Part shown: positions 34,123-44,249 of the stretch, piece by piece | How positions within the stretch are numbered: the stretch's first letter is position 1 | Layout of the letters: the number at the start of each line of letters is the position of its first letter | Origin: Sanguinoderma infundibulare | Lineage: Eukaryota; Basidiomycota; Agaricomycetes; Polyporales; Polyporaceae | Assembly (NCBI GenBank): GCA_032821775.1 | Contig: JAVLRN010000013.1 | Coordinates: 434,001-498,000, forward strand | Length of the DNA: 64,000 bases | Direction: 5' to 3' | Program-made: the position numbers and the translations under genes | Notes under the pieces: model-generated | What the model was told of the DNA's origin: nothing | Database searches by the model: none | Seen by the model: the letters and a program-made list of their open reading frames with translations, nothing else

Positions 34123-35214
34123 TCAATGTGGTGTGCTATGGGTTGGCGGCGGCGGCTGCGAAAGAGAACTGTTCGCAGGAGGCGACGCGTCGTCATGATG
34201 GGGTTGTGACGGTTGCGAGAGAAGATGTAAATTTCCAGCCGAATGCCCGCGAGCATGCTGTCCAGAGGCTTCAGGATTAGGAGGTGGCGCCATGGGCCCA
34301 TTACCTCCACCGTGGACGACAGCTTCTCGCGGACCGCGGAATATGTCTTCGCCTTCTCGGGCGAAGAACCTGCGTTCTTCATGCCTGAAAAGATCCGTTG
34401 GCCTATGGCGAATATTCGGAGGCGGGGGAGGAAAGAGTGCCATCAGCTCATGCCCAGTCGGCGGAGGAGGATATTTCGGGGCAATAAGCGAGCGCTTGGG
34501 TTCAGGAGGATTATCAACATCTAGCTCGGGACATTGGTCCATCATGGAAGTGGTAAGTGCCAGCCCACCTCGAGGCAACGCAGAGGTAGGGACAGGCTGG
34601 GAGTAGGGATTCGGAGGCAACAATGGTATTGACGGGGAATAGGGAACACTAAGCAGTGTTGGGCTGTGACCGCTTGGGGTAGACGTAGACACTCTGGCGG
34701 TGGAAGATACAGAAGGCGTCATCGCAGACATGGACGTCGGAGAAAGGTGCTGGTTGGCCTGGTCCGCCTGCCGTCTAGATCGTCTAGATAATACCATCAG
34801 CATGAGGCATTGACGTTATAATGGCGCTTTGACCGAGTTAGGTCGAGGCGCGACGATATACATGGCATTACTTGCCTTAGTGCGTTTTTACAACTAGGAA
34901 TGGATTTTAGTTTGTGAAGGAGAATAAGTGATGACTACGCACTTGGTGCACATCGTCCCCTCACGGTTCCTCATTACCATGATGTTCTTCCCACAAGAAC
35001 CAGCGCATCGTTTCTCTTGTGGAACCGGTGTGTGAGACGCTCTGGTGGGCTCCTTCAAAGTAGAGTCATTGGTCAGTATGCTCACAATACGCTGACACTC
35101 CTCCGCATGTACCTGGTCGCCCGGGTTCAAAGCACACCTATTACAAAGCCTCTCACCCTCCTTATACCGAAACTGGGGGGTATCCGTCTCACCGCAACGT
35201 TCACATTTCTTCAT
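34123..35214 (-). CDS. GATA-like zinc-finger protein
   Basis: Three exons, 34,943-35,214, a 22-nt microexon 34,872-34,893, and 34,123-34,767, give 312 residues. The N-terminal finger, CERCGETDTPQFRYKEGERL-CNRC (C-x2-C-x16-C-x2-C, residues 4-27), resembles a GATA-type finger with TPQFR in place of TPLWR. A second Cys pair set follows near residues 70-95 (CAGSCGKN...MCTNC); its last Cys is completed only when the microexon is spliced in. The rest is Pro/Ser-rich and probably disordered, with PPPPNIRHRPTD and His-rich parts, as in fungal transcription factors. It is convergent with the PaiB-like gene. DNA target and pathway are unknown. The ATG at 35,214 is the first in frame. Confidence 0.7.
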
Positions 35215-35317
35215 GCTGGCCAAGAGGGTAGAGGGAGCCCGAGCGGGGAGAGAGACGTGTCCCCATAGAAGATGATGCGAGGATTAAGTTGTATTTGTGG
35301 CCTTTCATGTAAAGTTT

Positions 35318-35345
35318 GATAGATAGATAGATAGATAGATAGATA
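35318..35345 (+). repeat. GATA tetranucleotide microsatellite
   Basis: Seven tandem GATA units upstream of the GATA-like gene. Confidence 0.95.
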
Positions 35346-36101
35346 AGAAACCGTTCTATTGTCTGGAGTGCACTGTCGTGAACTCGCACGACTCGCTTGT
35401 CTATCACCTGACTGCTCCCGGTCCAGGGAACAGAAGAGGCAGGAACCTCGCGGTGCTAAGGGTGGGACCAATGTTGGTCCAGGTTGGTCCCGAGGCGCCC
35501 GCCGACCAAAACGACCAAACCGACCAATCTGACCGATCCCGACCAATCTGTTCCCCGACCCGGCGTGCACGTGCACTTTGTCGGGCGCCTATGCTCTCTG
35601 GCCCTACGGCCGCAACATTGTCGGGACCCTAACCCTGGCGGTCGAGAGCCGAAGACATTCGTATTGCGCGCAGACAGCGACTGAGGGGCAGGGACAGCGA
35701 GTATTTATTAGGGGACAGCGTCCGGTAAGCTATTGTGAACAGCGCGAGGAGAGTGGGATGGGGGGAGAGTGCAAGAAGGCGGGAGAGCAAGACAGGGGGA
35801 GGAGGACGTAGCGGGAAACATACGGAACAGGACGGAAAACGACCGGAAGCGATCAGACGACGTATAATACACTACTGTACACGGGCGAACAAGAAGAACG
35901 AGAATACATACACTATCATACACGCGGGGCGATGTTGATGGCCGCCAGAACCGGAGCAACCGCTAGCGAGGCTTGAGCGGCTCCCGGAGGGGTTCAAGAG
36001 GCTGGAGAGGGAACCTGTCGAGTGCGCGAGTGCGCGATACATGCGGTGAGATGCTGAGGGGGGAAGATAACCGAAAGCGCGTGCGCGCGAGGTCCGCGCA
36101 C
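35346..36101. other. Gene-free spacer with a copy of an intron-borne repeat
   Basis: No gene is supported. A TTGGTCC/GGACCAA-rich part lies near 35,465-35,560. The segment 35,943-36,001 repeats the sequence that makes up most of the intron at 37,335-37,424. Confidence 0.5.
35943..36001 (+). repeat. Direct repeat, copy 1 (other copy inside an intron)
   Basis: About 59 nt starting CGCCAGAACCGGAG and ending TTCAAGAGGCTGG, differing from 37,360-37,418 by only a few bases. Confidence 0.85.
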
Positions 36102-39100
36102 CTAGGACTCCAACGCCCGGCCCTCCTCGTCAACGCTGGCAGCGAGGTAGTCGACGCGTATGTAGTCCTTGCCGTTGTACGAGTAGACCTGTCCCACCGT
36201 GAGACCGACGGACTGAACGTTCTTGTAAGGTTCGAAGAGGGAGAGCGTCGGAGTGGTCGCCGTCGCGTCGACGATGGTCATGCGCTGTTGAAGAAGCTGG
36301 GAGAGCGCGATGTCGTGCATCGCGTGGGGACCCGTGCCTGCAGTGCCCGCCGTCATGCGGCCCCACAGGCCATGGAGTTCAACGATGAGTTGCTTGGGAT
36401 GGAAGTAGTGGCCGTCTTTGTCGAAGGTGAAGAGGTTCTCGGGTTGCGGGAATGGCGGGGGCGTGTCGAGAGCGGGGATGACCTTCCCCTGGGCCTTGGT
36501 CTTCTCCGTGCGCGCCGTCTGCCAGACGCCGTCGCTGCAGATCCCGCGCGCATGGTTTGAGGGCGAGTTCGTGGGGCTGGGATACATGACGCGCTGGCAA
36601 CGATGACAGGTGTGAACCTTGGCCTAAAGACGCGTTTGATTGCAATCAGCGATGTACGTACATGACAAATGAGATTTGAACTTACCCCGACACGCTTCCC
36701 TTTGACCATCTTACCAAGGAGCTCGTATCCGCGCTTGCCACCCACTTGGAGGGGGAATGCGTGGCAATGCGGACGCCAGAAATCCTTCGTCTTTCCCGAA
36801 CGCGCTAACAGAGAAACGTCAGCGCGAGTTGTTCCTTGAGAACAGTGGCCTCTATGCAGCCACTTCCGAGGGGGACTTACATTCGTAGTCATCTCGAATG
36901 ATCCGGCTGATCAACTTGGGCTCGAGATCGAAGAGCTTGTCCATGAGGGCGCGAGGTGTCTTAGGTGGCCTCTCGATCTTCGGCGGCCTCTCTCTCTGGG
37001 GCACGTTGGGATCGTCGGCCCTTTCGTTGAGCTCGACGAGCTGTTTGTTGTACTCGGATGCGGCGCACACCCAGTCGAACGCCGACATCCCATAGGTCGT
37101 CCACTTGCCCCCTGCACGCATACGCAAAAAAAGCGTGAACTCGGCAAAATCGATGGATACGAGCGACAGAGAGCGGGGGTCGATGTCGCCGGACGCGACG
37201 GAGAATACCCGCTGCGAGCGGGTGAGACCTGTTATAGCGCGCTTCGGAAAGTTAGTTGTGTCCGCCGGCGCCGCCGATTGCTGGGTTCGGGGCTGGAAGA
37301 AGCTGTTGATAGTGCTTGCTGAGATGAGATTAAGCTGTTTCGAAGTGTTAGCATATCGCCAGAACCGGAGTAACCGCTAGCGAGGCTTGAGCTGCTCCCG
37401 GAGGGGTTCAAGAGGCTGGCGTACCTGAGGATCGACGACCATGATTGCAGATGGCAACGACACCGTAATCGCCGCCTTCACCCGGGCCTTCCCTGCTGCT
37501 ATCCCCGGGACAGTCAGGCGCGGTCTCTTGCATGGCGGCGGCTGCTCAGTCGAACTTGAAGGCAGGGGCCTTGATTCATCGCTGTCCGAGATTTCAATCA
37601 CGTCGTCGTCTGGCAGCCGTGTTGCAGCGTCCGACGCACGGCGTTTCCGAGTCTGGTTAGATAGTTAGTTAGCAGGGCAAGCTTTACAACTACGCTGTCG
37701 CTGATAGAACTAAAAAAAAGATGATGCACGTACCTGGGGACGGGCGGCACTCTGAGCCATGTCTTTCTCCTTTGTTCGAGGCTCGACAGGACCGCGGTCG
37801 ACACCTTTGCCTTTGTCCTGGGCCGGCGGACAGCCGGCGGCTTGCTCGGATGCTTCTAGGATCCCCACCTTCTGGTCTCGACTGTCGCCGACATACCATA
37901 TGTCGTTGGTGTTTGTAGTGTCTTCGGCGGCCAGCGTGGCACCAGGGAATGATGGGGTTTGAATAGTGGACGATACGACAGAAGGGGAGACTCGGAGCGG
38001 TGGCTCAGGGGACGACGTCGATGAAGACGATGAGCTGGGGGCGATCTCGATCGCGTACGCTGACATTGAGGGCTCGAGGTGTGAGGCGGTGCTGGACAAC
38101 GACGCGAACAGCTCCAAATTGTGCTGGTTAGGTTGCTGTGCGTGTTGTGGTTGTTGGGGGAAGAGTGGTTGAGTCATAAGACTCTGGTGCATGTTCGGTA
38201 CTCCTTGGCGAAGCGTGTCTGGGTGAGCGACGTTCATGGCGAGTATCGGCAAGTGAGAAGTCGCCGCACTCGCTGTGTTGCAGGTTGGCGATGCCGCGAA
38301 GGGCTCAGGGGACGCGAAGGGCTCGGGGTGTGCCGTGGTGCTAGTCGACGACGACGCGAAGGGCTCGGGTGGTCCAGTCGTGTTCTGTGTCCGGGGTGGT
38401 AGTTGATAGAGCAGAGAAGGGTCGATACCGGCGGTCTCAAGGATATAAGAGGGGTCCAAGAAGTCTTGCGCAGACAGATTGACGAGGTCGTCGTTGTCGG
38501 GGGATTCCTGTTTGATACCAGAGAGCGAGTACGTAGCCGCAGTCTCTGCGTCCATCTTCATCATGCCGAAGGTCTCCCCGCTCAGGGGAGCCTCCAGAAC
38601 CGGGAGTTTCTTCATGTTGGCGTCGATCTTGCCCTTCGTCAAAGCGGTGTTCCAGCGCTGCGCGCAATCGTTGATGAGGCGGACGTGATGAGAGCCGAAG
38701 GATGAACAGGTAAAGTCGGGGGGTTTCTTGAGAGCGATCTCGATACGAGTGTTGTGGCAGAGGACAAAGTCGTGACACAGCGCAGACATCATCTCGATGC
38801 CGCTGGCGAACGAACGCTGAAGTGAGTTCCAGCCCTTGTGAGATCCTTCAATCCGGCTACCGTCAGCCCGCACGTCATCGCGTGGACGTGCAAGGCAGCC
38901 CTTCCGCACGTGTCCGAGTCCTTCCTTGTGTGCCTTCGAATGATAGTAAAAAAAACGTTTAAATGCTTGTGCAGGTTGGGACGTACCTGGGCACCTGCAG
39001 CGGTCCACGCGCCCTTCACCTCCCACTTCTTGAATACCTCATCCAAGCGCGTCTCCTGTTCGTCCTTGTCCCAGTATAATGCCGGTGAATCTTCGGACGC

Positions 39101-41003
39101 ACGGGACTTGAGGATGGCATCGACAATTTCGCGGGCGACGTCTGGTCGAACAGGATTGCCGCTGCCGCTGACAAGGCAGATGAGATACCTGCAAAACGTC
39201 AGCATTATGGATGGATGGATGGACAGATGGATGGATGGTTGTAAAGATGATGATGTACGATGATGTGAGGGGACAAGAGGCGTTTGGGACGCTTATCGCA
39301 TTCCAAGCGGTCGGACGAGAGGTGTACCGAAAGGGAGAATCGACACATCAGAAGATTTGGACGTACCTCATGAGGAAATGCCACACGTCGAGGCATATAG
39401 CAGCATCCGGAAAGGCACGGCGGATCGCGCTGGCGACGTCGCAGCAGTTGTCGGCAATTACCATGTCCGGGTCATTGAGTCCAAGTAGTTCGAGACGCCG
39501 CTTCAGCCCCTTGAGGAGCTCCTCCAGCTCCCAGTTGCCTTTGGTAAAACAGAATCGCTATCGCGACGAGCCCCGGTTAGTACGTCAGTAGTAGAAACGT
39601 GCAAAAGAACACACCCAAGCCAAGATGATTGTCTCCTCGTTCAGAACACTTGTGATGCCGCCCTTGTACACGCGAGTATGTGAATGGCCTTTGTCGACGA
39701 TGGTGGACTTGTGGGCAGTACGGAAGGTCGCGTCGATGGAGAGAGCGACGCCTGTGATTAAGCGCGGATGCATTCAGAAGTGATCTAACCATGGGAGAGT
39801 AACCAAAAACGTACCGGTCTTCGTCCGAAGGCTTTCCTCCGACTCTCCTTGTCTCGTCGTATGGCTGAAGTTGAGGTAAGTATCTGTTACCAGGTCACTA
39901 CTGATTGACGTCATATCATAACCCCCCAGGTGTCGACCCATACGGGGTTCCGAGAAGTTGCATAGTTTTTTCATTTCAGCTTGTCCAGGACATTTCGGCA
40001 GTTTCGACCTCGCTTCGAAGTGTATGAGGTACTCGCGCCGTCGTTTGTGGTACTCGAGAAGATGGAGCTCTGGGTGTAAGGTAAGTGAACTGATATGCCG
40101 GGCTCATACTGTCGCCACTCACGTTTGATGCGCTCCGCCAGGCCGGCAGACGTGGTGTCTGGCCGGAACTCGACGATCAAGTTGTACAAGTCCCGGGTCA
40201 CGGCGCTGCGCCAATTGAAATGAGGTACTTCACCTGTTGCCCCCGTGAGTCCATTGTGAGTTGTTTTTTTTCGGGATATATGTACTTACGCGGAATTTCC
40301 CAGTGTTCCTTCCCCTCCCAGCATTGCGCGCTCGCCGTCGACCAGCAGTAAGACGAATCTTCTTCATCCTTGTCGGAATCCCCCTTCCCCCTCGCCGCCT
40401 TGCACTTGTTGCATCGCATCTGCACGCCCATCACCATCTCCTCCACGTCAATGCCGTGGACGTCGCGAGGACCGCTCGGGGCCCACCCATTGCACACAAT
40501 GTTGGTAGACTTGCATCGGGGACAGTAGTTGAGGTCGTCGAAGAAGTGGGGATGGAGGAGGGTGACGGCTTTCAGGTAAGCAAGATCCGGCATTACGTCC
40601 GCCGAAACGTTCCGTGTCTTCTGACTGGTGTACGTTGGTGGGTAGAATTTCGGTCCAAACCAGGGAATCTTCAAGCTTATGTTTTTTCGCGCGCCCTTCT
40701 CGCCTTTCGTATTGCGCGAATGCTGCCATGCGAACGACACATACTCGCACGTACCGGAGACAAAGTCGAGCTGTGGTTGGTAGGTTGACTGGCTCGCCTT
40801 CTCCTGGATGGTATACCATTTGTGAGCCCTTGTACTAATCTTCTCGACAGCAGCTGTATAAGTTAACTAGCGGTTGTAAATTAAAACAAGGGACTCACTG
40901 TTGCATCCCAATTCGACAGAAACTTCTTTCGACCCTTCCCGTCCGCACCCACCACGACATTCCCGAGTTGGTCCCGGACGACGCGGTCCTCAAACACCGA
41001 CAT
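36102..41003 (-). CDS. Intact DDE transposase-like protein (MULE-like) with long C-terminal extension
   Basis: Twelve exons: 40,899-41,003; 40,290-40,866; 40,123-40,233; 39,815-40,069; 39,615-39,751; 39,367-39,557; 38,987-39,188; 37,734-38,933; 37,425-37,652; 36,881-37,334; 36,686-36,804; 36,102-36,623. All are in phase, giving 1,366 residues with no stops. A zinc ribbon is formed by Cys150/153 (YCPRCKSTN) and Cys187/190 (RCNKC). The catalytic core shows Asp356 (SIDATF), Asp431 (VIADN), the D-x2-H motif DVWH ending at His455, and Glu555 ([11 protein letters not shown]); that combination is typical of MULE/hAT-group RNase-H-fold transposases. Then come a long Ser/Pro-rich part, a basic KRRASD segment, and a C-terminal region with CHRCQ and two conserved blocks. 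No terminal inverted repeats were found by eye. It may be an active element, an immobile copy, or a domesticated gene. Confidence 0.75.
37360..37418 (+). repeat. Direct repeat, copy 2, inside intron 9 of the transposase-like gene
   Basis: This copy fills about two thirds of the 90-nt intron 37,335-37,424. On the gene strand the donor GTACGCC abuts the repeat and the acceptor lies about 25 nt beyond it. Confidence 0.85.
39206..39239 (+). repeat. ATGG tetranucleotide microsatellite
   Basis: ATGG/GATGG units with one CAG interruption, inside intron 6 of the transposase-like gene (39,189-39,366). Confidence 0.9.
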
Positions 41004-41035
41004 GTTGATAGCGCTGGAGGATTGTGGTTGAGACC

Positions 41036-41262
41036 TTCAGAAGCGCGAAGTTGAGCAACGCCCACAGCTCAGGACGGTTGTTCTGGAGCGGCGTTCCCGT
41101 CAGGACAAGGCGGTAGCGAGAGTGGTAGTATTGGGTGAGTAGAGCGATGCCCACAGCTCAGGACGGTCGATCTGGAGCGGCGTTCCCGTCAGGACAAGGC
41201 GGTAGCGAGAGTGGTGGTACTGCGTGAGTGTCTGGGTGAGTTCCCTCTGCAGTGTGCCGTGG
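41036..41262 (-). pseudogene. Tandemly duplicated SNF2-ATPase gene fragments
   Basis: Two segments, 41,061-41,140 and 41,150-41,229, are near-identical. On the minus strand the first reads [19 protein letters not shown] then [12 protein letters not shown], the motif around DEAH-box helicase motif III of SNF2/Sth1-type chromatin remodellers. The second reads [19 protein letters not shown] then IDRPELWA and is preceded by QRELTQT. No other SNF2 motif is present nearby, so these are captured or left-over fragments, lying directly upstream of and on the same strand as the transposase-like gene. Confidence 0.75.
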
Positions 41263-41540
41263 AGGAGGGATGAACTTAGGGGTTCGGTGACGCGCGAGTA
41301 TGTAATCCTTAAAACTCGGACTCTCTTCTCCAGCGGGCACGGAAGCATGGCGCGTAGTGTACTTGCATCGGTTACTAGCTAGAGTACATGTTTCATATTT
41401 CATGGACATTCCGGGACAGGGTCCACCGAGGGAACCACGGAGCTTCACGCGAGCGTAAACCGACGACTACTCAGTACTGCAACAAGAACAAATTTGTACG
41501 GCCTATATCATAAATGAATTCCGAGTGAGAGGAAAGAAGT

Positions 41541-42278
41541 TTAGAGGACAACCATGTGCTCGAGAACAGCGATGAGGGTGTGCTCGCCACTGGGGTCATC
41601 CCGGTCGTAGCATGATTCAATCGCGAATGCGACCCGCACCGGTAGTCCGAACGGGACGTCAGCAAGGCACGACGGAACCTCGCGCTCCCCGTAGACGTTG
41701 TAAAAAGGCAGAGCCGAAGTGATTGACTAAACCGATGTCAGAATTAGTTCGATCGAATGGTTCAGCGTGGCGCGCACCTGTCCCGCCGGGGGCTGGTAAC
41801 AAACTTGCAATTTTACCTGTCCACCTTCCTCGGCCAAAAGCCTGGAAGTACTGACGTTGCCTGGGATGTGACCTGCAATTTCCCGTACCGCGGGGGCAAT
41901 GCCCAGCCAGTAGATACGGGATATGTAGTCGTGGGCGTGCTTGATCCAGCAGGTTGCGAGGTGTTCATCCTCCTGTCCGGTTGATTCAGGACTTTCGTAG
42001 CCCTCTGCCGTAAGAAAGCATTCCTCCTGCGCGATCAGCCCCACAAGCTCGAATTGAATTGGGGCATTCAACGGAGGGATGTCAATGCGTGGGGGCAGCT
42101 GGGCGCCGCGGAACCGAAGACAGCAGATTGCGCGCTCCTCACGAGTCTCCGGATCGTACTCCCATAGCATGAAGCGGAGGGTAAGCATTGTGAAGACCAT
42201 TGTGATAATATAGAATGGCATGATGACTATGTTCTCAGCGTCCGCAAGGACGGTAGTGCCGACAAGAGGACCAGGCAT
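41541..42278 (-). pseudogene. Unrecognised gene with in-frame stop
   Basis: From ATG 42,278 the frame runs 183 codons to TAG at 41,727-41,729, then stays open for a further 61 codons (SITSALPFYNVYGEREV ... VLEHMVVL) to TAA at 41,541. Composition on both sides of the TAG is protein-like (FMLWEYDPETREERAICCLRF; WIKHAHDYISRIYWLG), so the TAG is probably a nonsense change, or else a true end with accidental extension. An upstream exon ending near 42,310 is possible. No family is recognised. Confidence 0.4.
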
Positions 42279-42419
42279 GGTGGGAGGTTGCAAGAACCGA
42301 GATCCCTCCTATACGCAAAGGCTGCATGATCAGCGTTAAGGCACTGCTTGTATACCCGCTCCAGGTGAACGGCGATGCCAGGCTCAGCCGGGGAAGTTCA
42401 CGAATCCCAACCGTCCTGC

Positions 42420-42807
42420 GATGATGGACCACTGGTCCTGGCTGATCATGAGTGCCGGCATAAGCTGCGGAGATTGGCCCGGCTCCTCTCGTGCAGTTCG
42501 ATTCAACAGCGTTTCGCTCGATTCTGGATCCACTGCTCAGTTCCTGTCGTCGTTGCGCACAGAACGTGAGCGGGACACTCCTGGTCCCGCACCCAAAGTT
42601 CGGCATCTCCTCCTGGTCTCACCCAAGCGAAAGGTGCCTTACCGGCCCACCAACGTCCTCTACCAGAATTCAGAGCAAAAGGAGTATGAGCGAGACATGT
42701 CCGCTCTACTGAACGAGGTTTCACCAGACCTCCATACGCTCGTCATGGTCGATTGCACCAAAGTGCGTCGCGACGGCTTGCGGATCCCTGAGAACACCGA
42801 AAGCTGA
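42420..42807 (+). pseudogene. F-box/LRR-like protein fragment
   Basis: One open frame of about 128 codons containing KVRHLLLVSPKRKVPYRPTN and EYERDMSALLNEVSPDLHTL, which has the style of the leucine-rich half of large fungal F-box protein families. No F-box or complete gene could be built. The opposite strand overlaps a possible upstream exon of the previous entry. Confidence 0.3.
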
Positions 42808-42919
42808 AGAGTACATCGGAAGCTGTTCTGGCGCATGACCTCCGCGTGCAACATGTAGATGTCGATGTTCCCTCGAAACTAAGCATGGATTGGTCGACTG
42901 GATGCTTCGGTACCCACTA

Positions 42920-43302
42920 CTAGAAGTACGCCTTCGAGAAGTTGTCGCGATCGAGTGGCACGTAGGAGAAACCGGGCACGCCGACGTTGTTCGCAAGAGG
43001 TCTCCCGTTCTGGGCGCCGCCATGAGACGGCACCGGCAAAGGGGTCAGAACAGCGCGCTGAGGCTGAGGCTGATTCGACTGCGATGCGACCTGGGGAGGA
43101 AGCTGAGGGGTACTCATCGGAGCGGCTGAGGACTGAGACGTCTGATTAGGAACGAGATGGGCGGCAGTGGATATAGGACGGGGGCTGATGAACCGAGCAT
43201 GCGAAGGCCTGGTTCCCTCGGTATGATCTGGCGCGTGTGTTAATCGGTGTCGTGCTCCCGCGCGTGCCTCGACAAATTCGCGAAATGATGTTGACGTACT
43301 GT
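42920..43302 (-). CDS. Unknown protein, C-terminal exon only
   Basis: A minus-strand frame from an acceptor CACAG near 43,302 reads TSTSFREFVEARAGARHR, then a Gln/Ser/Pro-rich part (STPQLPPQVASQSNQPQPQ) and ends NNVGVPGFSYVPLDRDNFSKAYF at a TAG (42,920). Upstream candidate exons exist at about 43,320-43,500 (EIHLRLIQDLRG; QQDTCEYAATLQKG) but their junctions are not certain. Family unknown; it may be a gene remnant. Confidence 0.3.
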
Positions 43303-44249
43303 GCCTGCCCGCTTGTCACGGCAACCGGGTGCGATCCCTTTTGAAGGGTCGCTGCATACTCGCAAGTATCCTGCTGCATCAGTAGTCCCTGGAACGAGCT
43401 AGGGCTGCATGTTACTCACAGTAGGACTCCTGTGCGCTGGCCCCCGAAGGTCTTGGATGAGTCGCAGATGGATCTCGGCTGTAATGTCAAAGAAAGGCTC
43501 CCGACCGCTCCCCCAAGCTGTCAGAACTGGCGGTATCCACAAGGCCAAACAACGCGAGCCGAAATAATGTTCCTAAAGAACTGAAGATGAGTACATGATT
43601 GCCGATGACGTGTTTCCCGTCCAGTCTGTACGCGCGCGGGGCCTAAAATGAGCGAAACATCCCTAAAATGAGCGAAACATACAGTTGTGAAGTCAGTTTG
43701 TTGCAGCACAAGATGAGTGAGGACGAAATGGTCAGAGGAAGAACTCACCGAACACGCCCTTCTCGCCGTCGCCGGTGGTGAACCCTTAGCAAGATTTCCG
43801 GCCCTCTCGGGGACGACCCTTAGCAGCCTCTAGCGCTCCTCGGACCGCTTCCGGAGCGCCTGCGGCGCCGAAGGACCCTTAGCATGACCAATTTGCCGAA
43901 GAGGCGCCTGGTTCCCATATTACCGCCACTGGTCCACCAAAAATCCAAAAATTTGTTCGTTTTCTTATTGGCTTGGCCCTTTTACAACACTGTCAGGCCG
44001 TTTTCCTACTGGGAGAGTCGCCAGAGGCAAAGTACTTGAAAAGCGCCGGAGGACCGGAGCCGGGTAATGGCAAGAGACCGATGTGATGCTTGTCCGCTGA
44101 CCAGCATCGCGCGCTGCTTCCCCGGACTACGAATGCCATCGCACTCTCTGCCCCGCCCTCTCGCAACCGCCGTGGTTGCTGCGCTGGCTGTTCACCAATA
44201 TTTCGCCTTCTGGGTCGAAGCTTCGCTCTAGCCAGCCGCACTGCACAAC
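43303..44249. other. Gene-poor spacer with small repeats
   Basis: Contains a 19-nt tandem duplication (CCTAAAATGAGCGAAACAT, about 43,641-43,680) and three spaced CCCTTAGCA motifs between 43,785 and 43,885. Apart from the possible exons noted for the neighbouring minus-strand gene, nothing coding is supported. Confidence 0.5.

Noticed and set aside
36102..41003. KDZ (Kyakuja/Dileera/Zisupton) transposase assignment
   Set aside because: The DATF, D-x2-H and RIEGSH blocks fit the MULE/hAT group better, and the usual KDZ core motifs were not seen.
43785..43885. CCCTTAGCA motifs as telomere-like repeats
   Set aside because: They are spaced and not tandem CCCTAA units, and ordinary genes lie on both sides.
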